Source: Planctomicrobium piriforme (lineage in GTDB: Bacteria; Planctomycetota; Planctomycetia; Pirellulales; PNKZ01). From it: DNA of 6,918 nt. The notes beneath the pieces were generated by a model. The model saw only the letters and a program-made list of their open reading frames with translations. It was not told the origin of the DNA and did not search any database. The number at the start of each line of letters is the position of its first letter. Within the stretch, counting starts at the first letter, position 1. The translations under genes and the position numbers were made by a program. The stretch spans positions 1 to 6,918 of the forward strand of contig CAMCTH010000258.1 of the NCBI GenBank assembly GCA_945877965.1, read 5' to 3'. This document shows, piece after piece, positions 1 to 5,295 of this stretch.

Positions 1-1011
1 GTAGATGGTCCCGTCTTGTGCTTGAACTCCGTCGGGGTAGGTGACGTGATCGCGCTCGTCGAGCATGAGGCCCCCTAGCCACGATTTTCCCTCGTCGTCG
101 GAGACGAAGGCCATCAACTGCGCGCGACCGACGCGTTCATCGAGTGGGCCGTGCTTCACGAGCAGCAGAGCGCCGGATTGCAACCGCCGCACGAAGAATC
201 TCGAGGTGCAATGTTGGATCGAAATGCCTTCGACGGGCGTCCACGTTTTGCCGCCGTCGCGCGAGATCGTCTCGGCCAAGCCTTGCATGCGGACCAGCAT
301 CCAAAGCGTGCCATCTCGTCGTTCGACGATCATCGGTTCGTCGGGGCCGCGCCGTTTTGGATCAGGAACGTTCGCGGTACCGCGGAGCGTGAAGGTCGCG
401 CCCTGATCCGAACTGGCATACACTTTGATGCTGTCGTCCGCCTTCCAAACCGAGGAGGTGAGCAGCCAATCGCCGTTCTTCAACACCGTCGGCTTGTTCA
501 GCATGATGCCGTCGCCTAATCGCCGCGGCGCAGACCACTTGGGGTTCACGGCATCAGGCTCGTCGGTCGTGATCGCCCAGATTCCGTAGCGACCGTCCTG
601 CATGCCGAAACTCTGGCCCCAGAACAACCACAGTCGTTGCCGCGGATCGATCCAGATGGCCGGCGACATCACCCGCACGTTTCTTTGCGGCATGACCATC
701 AGTTGGACCTCGGACCACGTCTGCCCGTCGTCGTCGCTCTTCTTGAGTACCTGATAATTCCGCGTGCTTTCGACATCGCGGCCATAGACCGTCCACAATC
801 GCCCCTTCACCGTGCGTTCGATACCTGCCACGCCTTGCCGCTTGGTCGGCGGAATGTGGAACTTCCACGGATTGACGAGCACCGTCGCCGGATCGAGAGC
901 GATCTCGGGATTCGGAGCTTCTTCGCCGCGCGCGGCGTTGGCCAATGGCAACATGCTGAAGCAGAGGAAGAGGACAAGCGTCACTGGCTTTTGATTTTGA
1001 AACGGCAGCAT
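1..1011 (-). CDS. Secreted sialidase-family (BNR/Asp-box) protein, 3' end beyond window
   Basis: Reading the minus strand from the ATG at 1011-1009 gives 337 open codons to the window edge, so the C-terminus is missing. Residues 1-26 look like a signal peptide (hydrophobic TLVLFLCFSMLPL, then an ANA|AR cleavage site), so the product is probably exported. Four Asp boxes of the form S-x-D-x-G-x-(T/S)-(W/F) are visible at about residues 92-99, 200-207, 250-257 and 304-311, spaced as in a six-bladed beta-propeller. Around them are QGVAGIERT (59-67), DPRQRLWLFWGQ (122-133), a TSRFFVRRL stretch near 269 and TYPDGVQ near 324. These resemble the 'sialidase family protein' group common in Planctomycetes and Bacteroidetes. 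Family membership is clear. Hydrolysis of sialic acid is not, because many members of this group have no tested substrate. The gene lies 45 bp downstream of the GntR regulator on the same strand, probably co-transcribed. The gap holds a 7-bp direct repeat (AACGAGA twice on the minus strand, period 9) and no strong ribosome binding site. Confidence 0.9.
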   Translation of the reverse strand, partial: MLPFQNQKPVTLVLFLCFSMLPLANAARGEEAPNPEIALDPATVLVNPWKFHIPPTKRQGVAGIERTVKGRLWTVYGRDVESTRNYQVLKKSDDDGQTWSEVQLMVMPQRNVRVMSPAIWIDPRQRLWLFWGQSFGMQDGRYGIWAITTDEPDAVNPKWSAPRRLGDGIMLNKPTVLKNGDWLLTSSVWKADDSIKVYASSDQGATFTLRGTANVPDPKRRGPDEPMIVERRDGTLWMLVRMQGLAETISRDGGKTWTPVEGISIQHCTSRFFVRRLQSGALLLVKHGPLDERVGRAQLMAFVSDDEGKSWLGGLMLDERDHVTYPDGVQAQDGTIY

Positions 1012-1056
1012 GGGTGTGGGCTCTCGTTGGTCTCGTTCAAAATGAAAGTCAAGCGA

Positions 1057-1821
1057 CTACGGCTTCTTCATCGCTTGCGGCACCGGCGGACGCTGCACGA
1101 AGCCGATGAGATACTGATAAACGTTGCTCAGGTGTTCGTGCATCGCCTGCCGCGCCTTAACGGCATCCCCTTCGACGACGGCGGAATAGATCGCGATGTG
1201 CAACCGCTCGGAATCGATCCGCCGATCGAGACTGCCGGGAGCTTCGGCGAAATGTCCGGCCAGCACATCCGTCAGCGTTCGCTGCATCGAGGCCAGCACG
1301 TCGTTCCCGGCGAGCCGGGCCAGCTCAGCGTGAAAGCGAAAATCTAGCGCGACGTACTCCTGACGCGAAGTCTCGATCGGCATCTGCAACATGGCATCGA
1401 GCAACCGTCGAGCCGGCAGCAGATCGTCCAGGCGTCGTCGTTCGGCGGCGAGGCCGATGAGCTCGACTTCGATCACACGTCGCGCTTCGAGTGCGTGCAG
1501 CACGTTGACCGGCTCGCGATTCAAACCGGATCGCAACGTCGATTCGACGCCGGGAATCGTTTCGTTGACGGTGAACCGCGCATTAACCGGCGCGGTTTCC
1601 AAATAGACGCCGACGCGCGGAACGATCCGGACGGCCCCTTTGGATTGGGCTAGCAGGATCGCACTCCGCACAGCGTTAGGATTAAGCCCCAAGTGCCCAG
1701 CTAGTTCCCGAACGCTGGGCAGCTGGTCACCCGATTTAAGCTGCAACTCCTCGGCGCGGTCGACGACGCGTCGCCATAAGTCGGCCGCCGCCTTTTCCAA
1801 AGGATCTAAAATCGTAGGCAT
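1057..1821 (-). CDS. GntR-family transcriptional regulator, FadR/FCD subfamily
   Basis: The product is a 254-residue DNA-binding regulator. Residues about 8-78 form the GntR winged helix (GDQLPSVRELAGHLGLNPNAV at 31-51, then a wing ending in VGVYL). Residues about 105-236 form an all-helical FCD ligand domain. The expected FCD metal site is visible as Asp160-x3-His164 (LDFRFHAEL), His208 (ERLHIAI) and His230 (MHEHL). FCD domains usually bind small carboxylates such as sugar acids through this metal, so the ligand here is probably an acidic metabolite; that is inferred. The frame is open up to an ATG at 1875, but a TTGACA promoter lies over 1868-1898 and would start RNA near 1861. The 18 extra residues (MIILIRSHKSHDHQRFAT) also do not look like a GntR N-terminus. 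The start at 1821 is therefore preferred, although it lacks a clear Shine-Dalgarno. The gene probably controls itself and the downstream sialidase-family gene. Confidence 0.88.
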   Translation of the reverse strand: MPTILDPLEKAAADLWRRVVDRAEELQLKSGDQLPSVRELAGHLGLNPNAVRSAILLAQSKGAVRIVPRVGVYLETAPVNARFTVNETIPGVESTLRSGLNREPVNVLHALEARRVIEVELIGLAAERRRLDDLLPARRLLDAMLQMPIETSRQEYVALDFRFHAELARLAGNDVLASMQRTLTDVLAGHFAEAPGSLDRRIDSERLHIAIYSAVVEGDAVKARQAMHEHLSNVYQYLIGFVQRPPVPQAMKKP

Positions 1822-1838
1822 AGTCGCAAAGCGCTGAT

Positions 1839-1866
1839 GGTCATGTGATTTATGTGACCTGATCAG
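1839..1866. promoter_or_regulatory. Candidate operator cluster in front of the GntR gene
   Basis: Three small symmetric or repeated elements crowd the predicted transcription start. They are an 8-bp perfect palindrome CTGATCAG (1859-1866), inverted arms GGTCA (1839-1843) and TGACC (1855-1859), and a direct repeat ATGTGA (1843-1848 and 1852-1857, period 9). GntR regulators commonly bind short palindromes overlapping their own promoter, so autorepression is plausible. Which element, if any, is the true site cannot be told from one sequence. Confidence 0.35.
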
Positions 1867-1867
1867 A

Positions 1868-1898
1868 ATAATCATCCGTGATTCGCGTCCGCTGTCAA
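1868..1898 (-). promoter_or_regulatory. Putative sigma70-type promoter of the GntR-sialidase unit
   Basis: On the minus strand a perfect -35 hexamer TTGACA (1898-1893) is followed after 19 bp by GATTAT (1873-1868), which matches the -10 consensus at 4 of 6 positions. Transcription would begin near 1861, leaving a leader of about 40 nt before the ATG at 1821. The spacer is 2 bp longer than ideal, so the promoter may be weak or need help. This is a visual match only. Confidence 0.45.
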
Positions 1899-2050
1899 CC
1901 TGTAAATGCTAAGCGAATAGTGCATGCCTGGCCGGTCTCGGCTCGCAACAGCGGCCGTCGGGATCGCCAGATTTTTGAAGGTGACCGCTTTAGAGGCGTC
2001 TACTGAAAATCAGCCCGACGGATGCGGTGGGTCGAGACATCGATTCTTAG
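1876..2050. other. Intergenic region between the GntR promoter and the recombinase relic
   Basis: Apart from the -35 element of the GntR promoter at its left end, nothing convincing is seen here. The plus-strand frame open from the ATG at 1924 has no recognisable domain until it meets recombinase-like sequence after about 2165. Part of this stretch could be further-decayed recombinase sequence, but no motif supports that. A stop codon at 2048-2050 closes the frame that carries the zinc ribbon immediately downstream. Confidence 0.5.
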
Positions 2051-2499
2051 GCTCGGCGGCCTCCGTTGCGGTACGCCGGGGAACTCATTCATTGTGCCCA
2101 CTGCGGCAGCCCAAACACCGACGACACCAATACGAAAAAGAACAAAAGTTCGGGGGAGACCAGCAATACGTGTACTACCGATGCGCTCGATACAACGATG
2201 GCGACTATCCTCGCATTCGGATGACCGAGGCCGATATCGACGAACCGCTGCAGGTTCTGTTGGACCAGATGCGGGGCGAAGACAAGGACTTCCGAAACAC
2301 GTTTAGGAAAGAGTTTCGGAAGGCGACGAACTGGGACTTGGGAGGCGAAGCCAAGAAGGATGACGAACAGAAGAAGCGAACCGACCAAGCGAAGTGGTTC
2401 AAGCAGTTGGATCAGGAGAAAGCACGGTTGACGCTACTCCTGGCCGACTCGGAGCTGGATAGAGCGACTCTACGGGAGGTTGACTTGGCAAGCTTCTGA
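2051..2499 (+). pseudogene. Frameshifted C-terminal remnant of a large serine recombinase
   Basis: Two adjacent plus-strand frames join into one recognisable C-terminal half of a site-specific serine recombinase. In frame 2, from 2051 to about 2165, the sequence reads RYAGELIHCAHCGSPNTDD and supplies the first Cys pair of the recombinase zinc beta ribbon. From about 2164 to the stop at 2497-2499, frame 1 continues with YVYYRCARYNDGDYPRIRMTE, followed by a charged coiled-coil-like tail (KKDDEQKKRTDQAKWFKQLD) and LTLLLADSELDRATLRE. A one-base loss near 2160-2175 would explain the switch. The catalytic resolvase domain and the central recombinase domain are absent upstream, and the tail ends early. 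Such enzymes insert or excise mobile elements; this copy cannot be active. It is probably the trace of an old integration between two carbohydrate gene sets. The alternative of a short real gene from 1924 is unlikely because its first 80 residues lack any domain signal. Confidence 0.72.
2289..2322. repeat. 10-bp perfect inverted repeat inside the recombinase relic
   Basis: CTTCCGAAAC (2289-2298) is exactly complementary to GTTTCGGAAG (2313-2322), with a 14-base loop. It falls where the relic encodes the repeated Phe-Arg pattern DFRNTFRKEFRK, so it may simply be a by-product of coding sequence. Confidence 0.4.
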
Positions 2500-2547
2500 A
2501 CCCGCCCGGCTGGGGTCGTGCAGTGACATATGTGTGCGAGAAGTGAC

Positions 2548-2566
2548 CTTTCGAGTAACTCGAGAG
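2548..2566. repeat. Near-perfect 19-bp palindrome, possible operator
   Basis: The arms TCGAGT (2551-2556) and ACTCGA (2558-2563) are perfectly complementary around a single central base. A mismatch at the next pair (T/G) is followed by two more matching pairs. The site lies about 240 bp upstream of the DUF6288-type start and no T run follows, so a protein-binding site is more plausible than a terminator. It does not resemble the elements in front of the GntR gene. Confidence 0.4.
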
Positions 2567-2794
2567 CAGGCGTCTCGTTTGTCAGATGTGCGCAGAACCT
2601 CACGCGCGTGCCGTTTTCGGCTCACGTCCCTCAGCCTCTTTTGGGATAAAATTTTTAGCTGTCGTAGTGGATCTGATGTCGAATCGAAGATCACCGGCGG
2701 CCATGATCGGTCAGCATTGATTTGCCGAGGCATCGGCCTTGATCCGAATCATTCATGTTCGATGGTCGGTTTGCTCTCGTTGATAAATCACATT

Positions 2795-2799
2795 AGGAG
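2795..2799 (+). promoter_or_regulatory. Ribosome binding site AGGAG fixing the DUF6288-type start
   Basis: AGGAG lies 7 bases before the ATG at 2807. It is the only clear Shine-Dalgarno in the window and, together with the signal peptide that follows, decides for this start over the ATG at 2480. Confidence 0.75.
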
Positions 2800-2806
2800 T
2801 CTGGGG

Positions 2807-5242
2807 ATGAAGCGACGACTAATGAGTTTGAAAACTGTGGTTGCGCTACTGGGCATGACGCTTGCATGGCCAACCGTCACTTGGGGCGCCGTCGGCGAAG
2901 AGATACAGATTGCTCCTGATTTCACTCAGGGCGGGCAGAGAGACAACAGTCACGATTGGACGCTCGGGCCGACGGGCGCGCGCGGCTGGATTTATGGTTC
3001 GAAGGGCCGGACTGCTGAAGCGAGGCAGATTCTCGTCACGGCGGTGGCATCAGGTTCGCCGGCGGATGGGATCCTTCATAAAGACGATGTGATTCTGGGC
3101 GTCGGCGATCAGCGTTTCAACGATGACGCTCGTATTCAGTTCGCCCGTGCAGTCACGGCGGCCGAGGAAGAGCAAGGCCGAGGCATCCTGAGACTATTGC
3201 GCTGGCGTGAAGGTAACACCCAAACCGTCGAACTTCAGCTCAAGGTCATGGGCACTTACAGCGACACGGCGCCGTTTGACTGCGCGAAATCCAAACGGGT
3301 TTTCGAACTCGGTTGCCAAGCGATTGCCAAAAAAGGATTAGGCAACGTCTCGATTCCCAACGATCTCAACGCACTGGCGCTACTGGCCGGCGGTAAAGCC
3401 GAATACCTGCCCATGCTGGCAGAATACGCGAAGAAGGTGGCTGAGTTTCAGACGGACGGCTTTGCGACGTGGCACTACGGTTATGCCAACATGTTTCTGG
3501 CCGAGTATTACCTGGCCACCGGCGACAAATCGGTGTTCCCCGGCCTGAAGCGTTTGGCCATGGAGGCCGCTCTCGGTCAAAGCGCCGTCGGCACTTGGGG
3601 GCACAAGTTTGCCATGCCCAACGGGAACCTAAACGGCTACGGCTGTATGAACCAGCCGGGGCTCAGCCTCACTGTTTCTATGGTGTTGGCTCGCGAGGCC
3701 GGCGTGAAAGATCCGGAACTCGATCGGGCCATCGATAAGGCGGCCGGCTTTGTGCGCTGGTATGTCGATAAGGGAGCCATTCCCTACGGCGATCACGAAC
3801 CCTGGCCGGGGCACGAGGACAACGGAAAATGCTCCTGCGCGGCGGTGCTCTTCGATTTGCTGGGAGATCGCGAGGCGGCGAAGTTTTTCACAAAGATGTC
3901 GACGGCGGCCTACAGCGAACGCGAACGCGGGCACACCGGCAACTTCTTCAATGTCTTATGGGCGCTACCCGGAGTTGCTCGCGGTGGACCGCTGGCCACC
4001 GGTACCTATCTCAAGGATCAAGCGTGGTATTATGACCTGGCTCGGGGTTGGGACGGCAGCGTTGCCTATCAAGGTTCACCCGCCGGTGAAGAGGAACATG
4101 GTACCTACACCAACTGGGACTGCACCGGTGCTTATCTCCTGGCCTTCGCTCTGCCGCAGAAAGGCCTCTATCTAACAGGCAAGAAGCCGTTCTCGGTTCC
4201 GGCACTCACCCGCGCAGAGGTTGACGACGTCATCGCTGCGGGGCGTGACTATTTTTCCGTCAACGGCACGAACGCCTATGATCAACGCACGACGGAGCAA
4301 CTGCTTGACGGCTTGACGAGTTGGTCACCCACCGTGCGAAAACGTTCCGCCGACGCGTTAGCCCGGCGCGAAGGTGACTTTGTCCCAACCTTGCTGAAAA
4401 TGCTGACCGGTACCCATCGTGAATCTCGTTATGGAGCTTGCGAAGCGCTCGGTCGCCTTGGACCCGCGGCCGATGCGGCTGCTCCCCAGTTGCGAGCCTT
4501 ACTCAAAGATTCGGACCCTTGGCTGCAGAGCCTGGCGGCTACGGCGCTACCTGCGTTGGGAAACGAGTCGCGCAAGGCCGTCGTGAGTGATCTGCTCGCG
4601 ATGACCGTGCGCCCGAACCCGGCCGATCCGCGGCGTATGGCGCAGCGCGCCGCGTGTATGGCGCTGTTTTCCCCTTACCCGGGCAAGCGCGAGCCGCGCA
4701 GCATTCTGGCCGACTCGCTAGAGGGCGTTGATCGCGAGTTGCTATATCCGGCCGTTCAATCGGTGTTGCAGAACGACGACCCTGTCGCTCGCGGGTCGCT
4801 GTCGCGTATCTACGGCAAGCTGACCGACGAAGATCTAGTCGCGTTATTGCCTGCGATTGTTCAGGCGGTCGAGAAGCTTGCACCGAGCAACGAAATGTTC
4901 GGCGACGGCATCCGCCTCGCCGGTTTGGATCTCGTGTCGCGATTGCACCTCCGCGAAGGCATGCCCCTCTGCGTGTCGGTTATTGAACCGGGCCGCTGGG
5001 GTACGGGAAAGCGATTACCCAAATGCCTCGAATGCCTCAGCCGTTACGGCGTCCATGCCAAAGAGGTCATCCCACAATTGGAAGAAGTGCGACGCAAAGT
5101 TCTTGAAACCGGACGGGGCAAGGAGCAGGCGGAACAGCTGAAGCTACTCGACCAATGCCTCGCCGAAATCGCAGCCAACACGGATAAACCGACGATCCTG
5201 AATCTAAAAGATTTCACGCCACGCTCCGGTTCGCGTCGGTAA
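2807..5242 (+). CDS. Exported PDZ / DUF6288-type protein with C-terminal HEAT-like repeats
   Basis: The product is an 811-residue protein of unknown function. Residues 1-28 form a signal peptide (KRR, hydrophobic VVALLGMTLAW, then TWGA), so it acts outside the cytoplasm. Residues about 51-147 read as a PDZ-like domain (ILVTAVASGSPADG at 75-88, DDVILGVGDQRF at 93-104). Residues about 155-480 are alpha-helical with motifs rich in aromatic, His, Cys and Gly residues between helices: TWHYGY (221), TWGH (263), NGYGCMNQPG (276), PYGDHEPWPGHEDNGKCS (326), GHTGNFFN (376) and NWDCTGAYLLAF (436). This pattern suggests an alpha/alpha toroid and matches my recollection of the DUF6288 family. Residues about 495-590 carry HEAT-like repeats (VRKRSADALARRE, RYGACEALGRLG, WLQSLAATALPALG), and helical repeats seem to continue to about 790. 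The start at 2807 is chosen from AGGAG at 2795 and the signal peptide. The sialate O-acetylesterase gene follows after 53 bp, suggesting a shared glycan role; that is inference. An enzyme, a binding protein or a scaffold all remain possible. Confidence 0.85.
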   Translation: MKRRLMSLKTVVALLGMTLAWPTVTWGAVGEEIQIAPDFTQGGQRDNSHDWTLGPTGARGWIYGSKGRTAEARQILVTAVASGSPADGILHKDDVILGVGDQRFNDDARIQFARAVTAAEEEQGRGILRLLRWREGNTQTVELQLKVMGTYSDTAPFDCAKSKRVFELGCQAIAKKGLGNVSIPNDLNALALLAGGKAEYLPMLAEYAKKVAEFQTDGFATWHYGYANMFLAEYYLATGDKSVFPGLKRLAMEAALGQSAVGTWGHKFAMPNGNLNGYGCMNQPGLSLTVSMVLAREAGVKDPELDRAIDKAAGFVRWYVDKGAIPYGDHEPWPGHEDNGKCSCAAVLFDLLGDREAAKFFTKMSTAAYSERERGHTGNFFNVLWALPGVARGGPLATGTYLKDQAWYYDLARGWDGSVAYQGSPAGEEEHGTYTNWDCTGAYLLAFALPQKGLYLTGKKPFSVPALTRAEVDDVIAAGRDYFSVNGTNAYDQRTTEQLLDGLTSWSPTVRKRSADALARREGDFVPTLLKMLTGTHRESRYGACEALGRLGPAADAAAPQLRALLKDSDPWLQSLAATALPALGNESRKAVVSDLLAMTVRPNPADPRRMAQRAACMALFSPYPGKREPRSILADSLEGVDRELLYPAVQSVLQNDDPVARGSLSRIYGKLTDEDLVALLPAIVQAVEKLAPSNEMFGDGIRLAGLDLVSRLHLREGMPLCVSVIEPGRWGTGKRLPKCLECLSRYGVHAKEVIPQLEEVRRKVLETGRGKEQAEQLKLLDQCLAEIAANTDKPTILNLKDFTPRSGSRR

Positions 5243-5262
5243 TCGACGCGACCATCGTTTTT
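5231..5262 (+). terminator. Hairpin over the DUF6288-type stop codon with trailing T run
   Basis: TCGCGTCG (5231-5238) pairs perfectly with CGACGCGA (5244-5251) around a 5-base loop GTAAT. The TAA stop codon starts inside the loop and ends within it. Five T residues follow at 5258-5262, but 6 bases separate them from the stem, which is longer than in a classical intrinsic terminator. It may act as a weak terminator or attenuator that lowers expression of the downstream esterase, or as a 3' end stabiliser of the upstream message. Confidence 0.45.
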
Positions 5263-5295
5263 ACTCCCACGCTATTGCTCCGAGCGACGTTCGTT

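Larger units (their letters stand above)
2500..2806. other. Non-coding 307-bp leader region upstream of the DUF6288-type gene
   Basis: The frame of the downstream gene stays open back to 2480, but the added 109 residues have no domain or export signal and precede a clear signal peptide, so the region is judged non-coding. It contains a near-perfect 19-bp palindrome (2548-2566). It also has a locally AT-rich patch around 2645-2658 in which TAAAAT (2647-2652) could serve as a -10 element, though no good -35 is seen. A ribosome binding site lies at its end. No RNA gene or riboswitch was recognised. Confidence 0.5.

Noticed and set aside
637..1347. 236-codon plus-strand open frame
   Set aside because: It runs antisense across the end of the GntR gene and the start of the sialidase-family gene, both of which have strong family motifs.
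1839..1859. Possible CRP-type site (TGTGA arms)
   Set aside because: The two TGTGA motifs are in direct rather than inverted orientation, unlike a CRP site.
1924..2160. N-terminal part of a 191-residue plus-strand frame as a real gene start
   Set aside because: The recognisable zinc-ribbon Cys pair is in another frame here, so this stretch of the frame is out of register with the recombinase homology and has no domain of its own.
2289..2322. Inverted repeat as a terminator
   Set aside because: The loop is 14 bases, no T run follows, and the arms encode a repeated Phe-Arg pattern, so chance from coding sequence is enough to explain it.
2480..2806. 109-residue N-terminal extension of the DUF6288-type gene
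   Set aside because: It has no ribosome binding site or domain, overlaps the recombinase relic, and would put a clear signal peptide in the protein interior. The ATG at 2807 has AGGAG at the right distance.
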